Shown: in pieces, positions 28,134 to 36,363 of the stretch
Layout of the letters: every line of letters begins with the position of its first letter
Position numbering within the stretch: the stretch's first letter is position 1
Source of the DNA: Kribbella flavida DSM 17836
GTDB lineage: Bacteria > Actinomycetota > Actinomycetes > Propionibacteriales > Kribbellaceae
Direction of reading: 5' to 3'
Assembly: GCF_000024345.1 (NCBI RefSeq)
Contig: NC_013729.1
Coordinates: 1,612,001-1,676,000, forward strand
Length of the DNA stretch: 64,000 nucleotides
Program-made: the position numbers and the translations under genes
The notes under the pieces: generated by a model
Told to the model about the DNA's origin: nothing
Database searches by the model: none
The model's input: only the letters and a program-made list of their open reading frames with translations

Positions 28134-28803
28134 ATTGGATCCAGGGCTGGCCCGGGACATCGCGCTGGTCTGCCTGGCCGACGGGGTGGTCGGACTCTCG
28201 TACGGCGCGATCAGCGTCGGTGGCGGCCTCGATCTCTGGGTTCCGGTGGCGATGTCGCTGCTGGTGTTCGCGGGTGCGTCGCAGTTCCTGTTCGTCGGCA
28301 TCGTCGCGGCCGGCGGCAGCCCGATCGCCGCCACCGTCGCCGGCCTGCTGGTGAACAGCCGGCACGTCGCCTTCGGCCTGACGGTCAGCGACCTGGTCGG
28401 CCAGGGCTGGCGGCGGCTGCCCGGCAGTCACCTGATGACCGACGAGAACGTCGCCTTCGCGCTCGGGCAGGACGACGTGCGGCAGAAGCGGGCGGCGTAC
28501 TGGGCCTGCGGGATCGGCATCTTCGTCTGCTGGAACCTCGGGGTGCTGGTCGGCGCGCTGGCAGGTTCGGTGATCACCGACACCGACGCTTTCGGGCTCG
28601 ACGCGGCGTTCCCGGCCGTGCTGCTGGCGCTGGTGCTGCCGGCGCTGAAGGACAAGGCGACCCGGACGGCCGGGCTGATCGGGGCCGTGGTCGCGCTCGC
28701 GGTGACGCCGTTCCTGCCCGCCGGTCTGCCGGTGCTGCTGGCCCTGCTCGGCCTGTTCTTCTACCGTCCGATCCGTACGACGCCCGAGCTGGAGGCGGTC
28801 TGA
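28114..28803 (+). CDS. azlC: AzlC-family branched-chain amino acid exporter subunit
   Basis: A 229-residue membrane protein. LARDIALVCLADGVVGLSYGAISVGGG, FAGASQFLFVGIVAAGG and LVNSRHVAFGLTVSDLVG are conserved AzlC helices. With AzlD it forms a two-component exporter for branched-chain or other hydrophobic amino acids. No ribosome site precedes the ATG, in line with a leaderless transcript. The second regulator site lies within its first six codons. Confidence 0.88.
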   Translation: MRSIWRTLDPGLARDIALVCLADGVVGLSYGAISVGGGLDLWVPVAMSLLVFAGASQFLFVGIVAAGGSPIAATVAGLLVNSRHVAFGLTVSDLVGQGWRRLPGSHLMTDENVAFALGQDDVRQKRAAYWACGIGIFVCWNLGVLVGALAGSVITDTDAFGLDAAFPAVLLALVLPALKDKATRTAGLIGAVVALAVTPFLPAGLPVLLALLGLFFYRPIRTTPELEAV

Positions 28804-29126
28804 TGGACAACCCTCTGCTGGTTCTCGGTGCTGTCCTGGTACTTGCTGCCGGCACCTTCGCCATGCGGGTCGCCGGGCCGTTGATGCGGTCCCGCTTCGA
28901 GCTGCCGGACCGCGTGCAGCAGATGCTCGGCACGGCGGCGGTCGTGCTGCTGACGGCGCTGGTGGCGACGGCCGCGCTGACCGACGGGGACGGGCACGCC
29001 GGGATCGCGCGGCCGGCCGGCGTCCTGGTGGGCGGTGTGCTCGCCTGGCGGCGGGCGCCGTTCGTGCTCGTGGTGGTCTCGGCCGCCGTCACCGCGGCGG
29101 GGCTGCGGCTGCTCGGCGTGCCCTGA
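28803..29126 (+). CDS. azlD: AzlD-family small subunit
   Basis: A 107-residue protein with four membrane helices; AGTFAMRVAGPLMRSR and LGTAAVVLLTALVATAAL are typical AzlD segments. Its start overlaps the azlC stop (TGATG), so the two are translationally coupled. Confidence 0.87.
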   Translation: MDNPLLVLGAVLVLAAGTFAMRVAGPLMRSRFELPDRVQQMLGTAAVVLLTALVATAALTDGDGHAGIARPAGVLVGGVLAWRRAPFVLVVVSAAVTAAGLRLLGVP

Positions 29127-29187
29127 TCGGCACGACTTGGCGGGAGGGTGCGTCAAAGCCGGTCGCGGTGGGCACTACCGTTCAGAG

Positions 29188-29742
29188 ATGACGCACGACC
29201 CAGGACCCCTGACGCTGCCGCGGCGGACGCGGACGTGGCTGGCGGTCGCCTGCTTCACGGTCGGGCTGGTGCTCGCGGGATTCTTCGCCGTGCGGATCGC
29301 CGATGCGGCCCCGCGTCCACCGGCCGAGGTGGGCGCCGGCGCGATCCAGCTGGAGCGGGACGGGCTCACCCTGTACGGATCGCAGCGGATGGTGGATCCG
29401 CCGTGCCACGCGGTTGACGCCGACGGTGTTCCGATCCCGCTGGAGTCGCCGCGCGGAGCCGAGTCGATCACGGCCGACGACCGGGTCTGGTACGTGGTGG
29501 CTCGCTCGGTCGCCCCGGTGCCACCGCAGGCCGTCACGGTGGACTGCAGCGCCGACAACAGCGGTACGGCGTACGCGGTGGGGCCGCAGTCGACGGTCGT
29601 CGCGTTCGTGCTGGCGATCGTCGGGGTGGTCGGCTCGGTGCTGGCGTCCGCCGCTGTCGGTACGACGGTGCTCACGCTGAAGCCCGTTGGCCGCCGCCGC
29701 GTTCGGCCAGGCAGCGCCTCCCTCCGCTCGCGGACGAACTGA
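29188..29742 (+). CDS. Two-helix membrane protein, first of a paralogous pair
   Basis: A 184-residue protein: N-terminal helix (residues ~17-40, WLAVACFTVGLVLAGFFAVR), an outer domain with two Cys (in VDPPCHAVDADG and AVTVDCSADN, possibly a disulfide), and a second helix near the end followed by a basic tail. It aligns along its length with the next gene (same helices, LTLYGS/LTVYSS, DGVPIPLE/SGADIPLE, WYVVA). Function unknown. Confidence 0.7.
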   Translation: MTHDPGPLTLPRRTRTWLAVACFTVGLVLAGFFAVRIADAAPRPPAEVGAGAIQLERDGLTLYGSQRMVDPPCHAVDADGVPIPLESPRGAESITADDRVWYVVARSVAPVPPQAVTVDCSADNSGTAYAVGPQSTVVAFVLAIVGVVGSVLASAAVGTTVLTLKPVGRRRVRPGSASLRSRTN

Positions 29743-29805
29743 TCAGGATCGTGCTGTGCGGCGGTCCGGGTGGTCGGGAACCTGCGGCGGGTTAGCGTGC
29801 TCGCC

Positions 29806-30390
29806 ATGACCAGTTATCCAGGGCAGCCCCCGGCGCCGAAGCGGACGCTGACGCGGCTCGCGATCGCCTCCTTCGTCGTCGGGCTGGTGCTGAGCGCCTT
29901 TTTCGTCTGGCGCGTGGTCGACAGCGTGCCGTCGACGCCGAGCCGGATCAGCGAGGGGCCGGTCCAGCTGAAGTCGGACGGGCTGACCGTGTACTCGTCG
30001 GTGCCGGTGCTCGTGCCGACCTGCACGGCGAAGGACGCGTCCGGCGCGGACATCCCGCTGGAGCGGCCGTCGGGCTCGCAGGAGTTCACCGTCAACGGCA
30101 AGACCTGGTACGTCGTGGCGCAGTCGGTGGACAAGGTGCCGGCCCAGGAGGTCGTCGTCGACTGCCAGGACGACCAGACCAGCGCGACGTACTACGCCGG
30201 ACCGAAGCTGGCCCTCGGCACGTTCATCAGCTCGGTCCTGCTGGGCATCGGCAGCTTCCTGCTCTTCTTCGTGATCGGCGTCGTGCTGCTCGTCGTCGAC
30301 AACGTCAAACGCCGCCGCGCCCGCCGCGCCAACACCTTCCCCGGCGGCCCGGGCACCTTCCCCGGCGGCCCGCCACCCCACCAGCCCTGA
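29806..30390 (+). CDS. Two-helix membrane protein, second of a paralogous pair
   Basis: A 194-residue paralog of the preceding product: helix at ~17-38, ectodomain with one Cys in VPTCTAKDASG and one in VVVDCQDDQ, second helix (ISSVLLGIGSFLLFFVIGVVLL), and a C-terminal tail with a duplicated NTFPGGPG/TFPGGPP motif. The 3' end overlaps the antisense tail of the damaged methyltransferase. Function unknown. Confidence 0.7.
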   Translation: MTSYPGQPPAPKRTLTRLAIASFVVGLVLSAFFVWRVVDSVPSTPSRISEGPVQLKSDGLTVYSSVPVLVPTCTAKDASGADIPLERPSGSQEFTVNGKTWYVVAQSVDKVPAQEVVVDCQDDQTSATYYAGPKLALGTFISSVLLGIGSFLLFFVIGVVLLVVDNVKRRRARRANTFPGGPGTFPGGPPPHQP

Positions 30391-31034
30391 CACCTACCGT
30401 CACGGACCCGACCCAGAAGTACTGGAGCTCCTGGTAGCCGACCTCCGCGCCCACCGCCCGAAGGTCGGCCTCCACCTGTCCGCCCGTGGGAAAGTTCTTC
30501 AGCACCTCGTACGCCGAACCGTCCGCGAGCTCCCGCAGCTGGTACGTGTCGCCACCCGGCCCGACGGACGCGATCGGCCGGCTGCTGCCCTCGACGTACA
30601 GGTTGTCGGTGAGCACGATCCGCCCACCCACCCGCCCGCACCCGCCGCGCCAACTTCCGCAGGAAGTCCGCCGCCTCCGCCCGCAGCACGTGCGACCAGA
30701 AGAACCCGGCGAACACCACGTCGAACTCCCCGCCGACCTCGTCCAACCGGTAGGCGTCCGCGACCCGGAAGGACACGTTCCCCGGGTACTCGCGCTCCCG
30801 CGCGACCGCGAGCGTCTCCTCGGTCAGATCCGTCGCGAGGACCGAGCGAGCGGTCGTCGTCAGCGCAGCAGTCCAGTAGCCGGTCCCCGCCGCAACCTCC
30901 AGCACCCTCTGGTCGCGGACCAGCTCGACCAGCGTCGACCGGAGCCGGCGCAGGTCGTCCTGGCGTTCGGGCTTGGCGTACACCGCGTCGTACTCGGGTG
31001 CGCGGCGGCGGTAGTAGTCGGTCAGGTCGCTCAT
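30305..31034 (-). pseudogene. SAM-dependent methyltransferase broken by a 4-base duplication
   Basis: From ATG 31034 the frame encodes a class I methyltransferase (VLEVAAGTGYWTAAL motif I, ATDLTEE motif II, FDVVFAGFFWSHV motif IV) up to LARRVRAGG. There the DNA carries CCCACCCA (30623-30630), GGGTGGGT on the coding strand; removing one copy restores GGRIVLTDNLYVEGSSRPIA and the rest of the domain to YFWVGSV, which lies in the next frame. The restored frame then lacks a stop at the usual point and runs on to 30305 across the neighbour. Either a true pseudogene, a slippage-switchable gene, or a sequencing error. Confidence 0.75.
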
Positions 31035-31094
31035 CGAAGGCCTCCGTCGTCGTCCGCGGAGGCCGGGTAGGACCCAGGCATCAGAACCTAGCTG

Positions 31095-33164
31095 TCACCG
31101 GCCGGCTGTTGCCAGGGATTTGGGGCGGAGGAGGAAGGCGCCGATGTAGAGCAGGGCGGCGACGAGGATCAGGCCGTCGAAGCCGATCAGCAGGGCGGCG
31201 TACTCGAGGCAGCCGCCGAGCAGGGCGCCGAGCAGGTTGGCGCCGAAGCCGGCGGTGCCGTCGGCGGTGTCGGTGAAGCGTTTGGCGAAGATGACGTTGG
31301 CCGCGAAGATCGGCAGGAACGCGATCAGCACCGCGACGATCGCGCGCAGCCCGACCGGCATGCCGAGCAGCCAGCTGTCGGGGAAGACCCAGCTCAGCAG
31401 CAGGCCGCCGAAGAGCACGACGTACATGGTCTTCAGTGGTGGAGTGCGGAACTTGCGAGTCACCTCGACCGCCGCCAGCACGGCGACCAGCACCCCGGCG
31501 AAGACGATCGCGTTGACCACCCAGGTGGTACCGAACAGCAGCGCGAACCCGGTGATGCTCTTGGTCTCCAGCAGCATGAAGCCCGCGCCGAGCAGGAACA
31601 GGTCGGCGTACGGCCGCATCCGCCGGTACGACGAACCGCCGCCCGCGACGCCGACACCGATCAGGCCGGCGACCAGGATCAGCCCGATCGTGATCAGGTA
31701 CAGCGACGGGATCCGGTCGGTGAACAGGTACAGGAACGGCCGGTTGTCGGTGGCCGGCGGCGGCGTCGTCGCGCTCGCCCCGGCCCACTCCGCGCCGCAG
31801 GACTGGTCGGCCGCGGTCAGCCCGACCGTGACGACCGCCTGCTGCAGGTCGTCGCCGACCTTGTCCACGCACGGCTTGTGCCCGAAGGCCTTTTGCGCCG
31901 TCGACGCCAGCCGGTCGATCAGCCAGGTCTCGCGGTAGTAGTTGTACATCGCGAACGCGCCGCCCGGCGCCAGGTGGTCGCGGGCGCTCTCGAACGCCTG
32001 CTCGGTGAACAGGTAGCTCTCCAGCCGCAGCGAGCTGGCGCCGTTCACCAGCGTCAGCGAGTCCGGCAGCGCGAGCAGGATCAGGTCGTACTTCTTGTCG
32101 GTCCGGGACAGGAACGCCCGCCCGTCGTCGATGTGCGACGTCACGCGCGGATCCTGGTACGGCCGGTCCGGGTGCTGCTCGCGCCCGATGTCGCGCAGCC
32201 GCGGGTCGATCTCCACCGCGTCGACGTGCCGCGCACCGTTGCGCAGGGCAATGGCCACGTCGGTGCCGGAGCCGGCGCCGATGATCAGCACGTTCTCCGG
32301 GTTCTTCTGCGCCGCCCGCTCGTACGGCAGCCCGTACTGCGGTTCCCACTGCAGCCGCTTCTCGGCCGGGATCGCCTGCTGGTGCGGCACGCCGTTCACC
32401 GTGATCGTCAGCAGCGGCGTGTTCTCGTGGGTCGACGAGGACGTCTGCACCTTGTAGTACGGCGACCAGCTGTTCTCCGGCCGGGTCGACTCGTGCAGCA
32501 GGACGCCGAGCATCGCCAGCAACGGCGTCGCCACCAGGGCCCCGCTCAGCACGGCGGCGGTGGCGCGCTGCCCCGGCACCATCAGCGCGATGAACCCGGC
32601 GGTGACCAGCAACCCCCACCAGACCGGCGGCGCCCCGAGGAACGACAGCACCGTGAACAGGACGATCCCGGACAGACTGCCGATCAGGTCGTACCGGTAC
32701 GCCGTGAGCCGCGGCAGCTCGGTGAAGCAGCGCCCGACCAGTTCGGCCGGTCCGGCCAGCACGACCGCGGCCGCGACGAAGACGATCGGCAGGATCACCC
32801 AGACCGGCGGGCCGCTGGTGTCCAGGCTGGTGAAGTAGATGACGCTGTCGCCGGACCGGTTCACGGTCACCGGCTTCCAGGCGATCACCAGTACCAGCAG
32901 GCCGAGCATGACCGGCGAGTAGTACGGCAGCCGCTGGGCCCGGCCGGCCCGCAGGATGCCGATCCCGATGCCGAGGAACGACCCGAGCAGCACGAAGTTC
33001 GAGAAGTAGCTCAGGTGGACCACGTTCGAGCCGGTCCAGCGGATCAGCGCGAGCTCGAGGAACAGCATCAGCGCGCTCGCGGCCACCAGTCGTGGCTTCA
33101 CCCCGAACGGGCTGTTCCAGTGCTGGGGCGCAGTGGTGCCGGTGGTTGAAGAATCGACTGCCAT
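31095..33164 (-). CDS. Membrane-embedded spermidine synthase-like protein
   Basis: A 689-residue protein with ~7 helices, a soluble Rossmann domain (about residues 255-450), and ~7 further helices. The soluble part reads VLIIGAGSGTDVAIALRNGARHVDAVEIDPRL, then DGRAFL and YDLILLALPDS, as in aminopropyltransferases, but the overall layout is that of spermine/spermidine-synthase-like membrane proteins of unknown product. Whether it makes polyamines is not known; the last helices (LFLLGAGFMLLETKSITGFALLFGTTWVVN) are conserved in the family. It stands alone between two unrelated genes. Confidence 0.8.
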   Translation of the reverse strand: MAVDSSTTGTTAPQHWNSPFGVKPRLVAASALMLFLELALIRWTGSNVVHLSYFSNFVLLGSFLGIGIGILRAGRAQRLPYYSPVMLGLLVLVIAWKPVTVNRSGDSVIYFTSLDTSGPPVWVILPIVFVAAAVVLAGPAELVGRCFTELPRLTAYRYDLIGSLSGIVLFTVLSFLGAPPVWWGLLVTAGFIALMVPGQRATAAVLSGALVATPLLAMLGVLLHESTRPENSWSPYYKVQTSSSTHENTPLLTITVNGVPHQQAIPAEKRLQWEPQYGLPYERAAQKNPENVLIIGAGSGTDVAIALRNGARHVDAVEIDPRLRDIGREQHPDRPYQDPRVTSHIDDGRAFLSRTDKKYDLILLALPDSLTLVNGASSLRLESYLFTEQAFESARDHLAPGGAFAMYNYYRETWLIDRLASTAQKAFGHKPCVDKVGDDLQQAVVTVGLTAADQSCGAEWAGASATTPPPATDNRPFLYLFTDRIPSLYLITIGLILVAGLIGVGVAGGGSSYRRMRPYADLFLLGAGFMLLETKSITGFALLFGTTWVVNAIVFAGVLVAVLAAVEVTRKFRTPPLKTMYVVLFGGLLLSWVFPDSWLLGMPVGLRAIVAVLIAFLPIFAANVIFAKRFTDTADGTAGFGANLLGALLGGCLEYAALLIGFDGLILVAALLYIGAFLLRPKSLATAGR

Positions 33165-33247
33165 GGGCCGGGACCCTACCCAGCGCAGTGACCCACGTCA
33201 CCCCTTCGACGCCCGAGCATCCCGAGCTGCAACCTCCGGAACCCGGG

Positions 33248-33277
33248 GGCGGCAACCGGTGGTGACCGGTTGCCGCC
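33248..33277 (-). terminator. Strong hairpin after the serine protease gene
   Basis: GGCGGCAACCGGT and ACCGGTTGCCGCC form a perfect 13-bp stem with a GGTG loop, 19 bases beyond the protease stop on the minus strand. Confidence 0.7.
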
Positions 33278-33296
33278 GCGCAGTGACTCGGGACGC

Positions 33297-34172
33297 TCAG
33301 CGGACGCGGGCGGGCTTCACCAACTGACAGCCGGTCTTGTTCAGGTCGATCGTGCGGGACGCGGTCAGGCAGGTGTACAGCCACCACGTCTGCTGCCCGT
33401 ACGCCGCGCCCTGGTCGACGGTGATGTTGCCTGCCGCATCGACCTCGCACGGGTTGTTCATCGTGCAGCGCGCGCCGTCCTCGTTGCCGGTGTTGTTGAC
33501 GCCGATCACCTCACCGGTGCTGGTGCTGACGATCGGCGAGCCGGAGGTGCCGCCGATCGTCTCGCAGCCCGGCTGCCGGTACTTGATCGAGCTCTTCCAG
33601 GTCCAGCCGGCCTCGCGCAGCTCGGGAAGGGTGGCCTGGACCGAGCAGGTGTAGATCCGCTTCCAGTAGCCGGACACGACCGCCATCCCGGCGCCGGCGG
33701 CCGGGGCCTGCTTGGCCAGCGTGAGCGGGCTGACGTTCAGCCGGGTCTTGAGCGTGGCGTAGCTCTCGGTCACCTCGTAGACGAGCATGTCGGTCTTGGT
33801 CATCGTGCCGTAGAGGATCCGGCTCGCGCGGACCGTGCCGGCCGCGCTGGAGTCCGGCCGGAGCAGTGTGATGGACCGGGTGGACGCCCGGTTGACCAGG
33901 ACGACGCCGGGGTTCAGCAGCCCGCCCTCGTAGCAGTGGCCGTTGGTCAGCACCAGCGCCTTGTCGGTGCTGACGGACTCGGCGTACCGGACCAGGGACG
34001 CGGAGCAGTTGCTCAGCGCGGCGATGCCGGTGTAGTCGGCACCAGGCGCCGCGGCCTGTGCCGCTGGCGTGGCGGCTCGGGGAGCGGCCTCGAGCGCGTG
34101 GGCCTGGCTGCCGGCGAGCAGCACGGCACCACACGCGATTGTCGACACCACGACGGAGCGGATCAGGTTCAT
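33297..34172 (-). CDS. Secreted trypsin-like serine protease
   Basis: A 291-residue exoprotease with a Sec signal peptide (MNLIRSVVVSTIACGAVLLA, cleavage near AHA-LE). The catalytic triad is readable: His79 in LTNGHCYEGG, Asp128 in TKTDMLVYEV and Ser212 in GGTSGSPIVS. Six Cys residues could form disulfides. The fold is a chymotrypsin-like S1 protease of the extracellular actinobacterial kind. It is divergent from a large secreted protein of unknown function. Confidence 0.87.
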   Translation of the reverse strand: MNLIRSVVVSTIACGAVLLAGSQAHALEAAPRAATPAAQAAAPGADYTGIAALSNCSASLVRYAESVSTDKALVLTNGHCYEGGLLNPGVVLVNRASTRSITLLRPDSSAAGTVRASRILYGTMTKTDMLVYEVTESYATLKTRLNVSPLTLAKQAPAAGAGMAVVSGYWKRIYTCSVQATLPELREAGWTWKSSIKYRQPGCETIGGTSGSPIVSTSTGEVIGVNNTGNEDGARCTMNNPCEVDAAGNITVDQGAAYGQQTWWLYTCLTASRTIDLNKTGCQLVKPARVR

Positions 34173-34368
34173 GGGCGGGAATCCTTTGTCCGGAGGAGAG
34201 TCTGCGACCAGCACTGCAGACAGGGCGTGACGGTCATGGAACTCTTCGTATCCGATCCGGCCCGGGGTCAACCATCACAGAACCGTGAAAACCGCAGACC
34301 CGCGGGACCGAGCAGGGGTTTCCCTCCACCCGTGCAACCTTTCGCCGGGGCAGCGGCCTTCAGCAGGT

Positions 34369-36099
34369 ATGCGTTCACTACCACTCGTCCTGTGCAAGCT
34401 CGCAGTCACCGCTGCCCTCGTCCTCACGCCACTGACCGCGGTACCTGCCGCCGCGACCCAGCCACAGCCTCCACCGGCCACAGCCGCCGGCGGGACCTAC
34501 CGCGTGCTGCCCGGCAAGGCGGCCAAGCTCGACCCCACCGCGCCGACCCAGTCCCCGGCCACGATCTCGCAGCGGTCCCGCGGCACCCGTACCGCTGCCG
34601 GCACGGCCAAGCTGACCCTGCGCCACCTCGACCGGACCGGCGCTTTGGCTCCCGGCGCCCAGACCGCGCTGGCCAGCCTGGACGGCTCCGTCAACACCCC
34701 GATCGAGGTCGGCACCGGCGAGGTCAGCGTCGAACTGCCCGTCGGCCGCTACGTCGTCGTCAGCCTGCAACGCACCGGGGAGAGCACGACTCTGCTCGTG
34801 CAGCCCCTGCTCGACCTGACCGCCGACACCACGGCCACGCTCGACGCCCGCCGGGCAGAACCGCTGGACGTCACGGTCGACGACCCCACCGTCGCGTCGG
34901 CCGCCAGCGCTCTCTACTTCGCTCGCCGGATGGACGACGGCACGACGATCCAGTTCGACCTGTACGCCGGGCCGGTGGACCAACTGCTCGCCGGCCACGT
35001 CGGCCCGGCCGTGCCGGCGGCCGAGCTGACCTCGAGCCTGGTGTCCTACTGGGCGGTCCCGGGCCCGGCCGGTGACTTCGCGAACAGCCCCGTCAGTTAC
35101 AACACCTTGGACACCGTGCGGGAAGGTGAGTTCTTCACCGGCCACCAGCGGCTGGTGCGCAAAGCCGAGATGGCAGCGCTGGTGTCCCGCTTGTCCACGA
35201 CCGCACCCGGCCTCAGCCTGAACAAATCGGTGACCGTGCTGGCTCCCGGCATGTTCGGGGCCTGGGGCAGAGGTCTGCCCCGGACCGGACCGGGCACCGT
35301 CACAGAGTACGTCGAAGCCGGCGCGGAACTGTTCGGGAACTTCCAGGAGCGCACCGCCGGTCCCGACAGTCAGTTGGTGACCGCTCTGGACTGGCCGGCG
35401 TCTCGCACGTTCGAGGCCGGCCGGAGCTACGACTTCAGCTGGAACCAGGCGGTGCTCGGCCCCCGAGTCCGCGAGGGCTCAGCCACCCGATACGGCGACG
35501 TGCTGGGCACCGGGATCGTGATGTACAACGACGCCGCGGGCAATGCGGGCTGGGGAGTCGACGACGCCGTGGCGACCCGGCTCTACCGTGACGGCAAGCT
35601 GATCGCGGAGTCGGGCCGGCCGGGCGACATCGGCCGGGGCGTCGAGATGGGACCCGGTCCGGCGACGTTCCGGCTGGAGGGTGAGATCGACCGGCCGGAC
35701 GCGACGCGGCGGTCGACGACGATCAAGGCCGCCTGGACGTTCCGGTCGGACACAGCGAGCGAGTCCGGCGAAGCGCTGCCGCTGTGGTCGGTGCAGTTCC
35801 AGCCGGAGGTCGACCAGACCAACGTTGCGACGGCGACGCGGGTCACGAAACTGCCGCTGACGGTGACCTCCCAGCCGGGCGCGAAGGTGGGCCGAATGAA
35901 GTTGCCCGAGGTGGAGCTCTCCGGTGACGGTGGCAAGACCTGGCGGCGCGTCGGCGTGGTGGCGACGGGTGGAGACAACTACCTGGCCGTCGGTGCGACT
36001 CCGTTGCCGGCGAAGACGATCTCGCTGCGGGTGAAAGCCGCGGACTCCCACGGCAACACCCTGGAGCAGACGATCACGGACGCGTACGGCCTGCGCTGA
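34369..36099 (+). CDS. Large secreted protein, subtilase-accessory-like
   Basis: A 576-residue protein with a signal peptide (MRSLPLVLCKLAVTAALVL, cleavage after AAA). No catalytic triad is visible. An N-terminal beta-rich part (LTLRHLDRTGALAPGAQTAL, VSVELPVGRYVVVSLQ) and the C-terminal ...DGGKTWRRVGVV...LRVKAADSHGNTLEQT resemble the non-catalytic carbohydrate-like and C-terminal modules of large actinobacterial subtilases, without the peptidase domain. It may be an adhesin, inhibitor or orphan accessory protein. Divergent with a trypsin-like protease. Confidence 0.65.
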   Translation: MRSLPLVLCKLAVTAALVLTPLTAVPAAATQPQPPPATAAGGTYRVLPGKAAKLDPTAPTQSPATISQRSRGTRTAAGTAKLTLRHLDRTGALAPGAQTALASLDGSVNTPIEVGTGEVSVELPVGRYVVVSLQRTGESTTLLVQPLLDLTADTTATLDARRAEPLDVTVDDPTVASAASALYFARRMDDGTTIQFDLYAGPVDQLLAGHVGPAVPAAELTSSLVSYWAVPGPAGDFANSPVSYNTLDTVREGEFFTGHQRLVRKAEMAALVSRLSTTAPGLSLNKSVTVLAPGMFGAWGRGLPRTGPGTVTEYVEAGAELFGNFQERTAGPDSQLVTALDWPASRTFEAGRSYDFSWNQAVLGPRVREGSATRYGDVLGTGIVMYNDAAGNAGWGVDDAVATRLYRDGKLIAESGRPGDIGRGVEMGPGPATFRLEGEIDRPDATRRSTTIKAAWTFRSDTASESGEALPLWSVQFQPEVDQTNVATATRVTKLPLTVTSQPGAKVGRMKLPEVELSGDGGKTWRRVGVVATGGDNYLAVGATPLPAKTISLRVKAADSHGNTLEQTITDAYGLR

Positions 36100-36109
36100 C
36101 CACACCCGC

Positions 36110-36142
36110 GAAGGCGCCGCACCCATCCGGGGCGGCGCCTTC
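36110..36142 (+). terminator. Rho-independent-type hairpin
   Basis: GAAGGCGCCGC and GCGGCGCCTTC pair perfectly (11 bp, 11-base loop), followed by GTTGCGTTGT, 10 bases after the secreted-protein stop. Confidence 0.7.
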
Positions 36143-36363
36143 GTTGCGTTGTCAGGCTGTTACGCTTCGTCCCCGGACCCGCCCGGCTCGAACCATCGCC
36201 CCACCCGGTACGTCGTACCAGGTGGTAGGGGGAACCGGAGGGACGGCGGCGCGCCTGCTGGGGGCGTTCGCCGGCCCATGGCCATACTGAACGTCGCGAC
36301 GACCGGCCACGGGGGCCGTCCCGGCAAGCGCCGGCAGCGCCGTACGGAGAACGGAAGGACGTC

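Noticed and set aside
36207..36219. GGTACGTCGTACC palindrome before the LCP gene
   Set aside because: Short, single copy, about 145 bases from the start; GTACGTC-like words are frequent in this genome.
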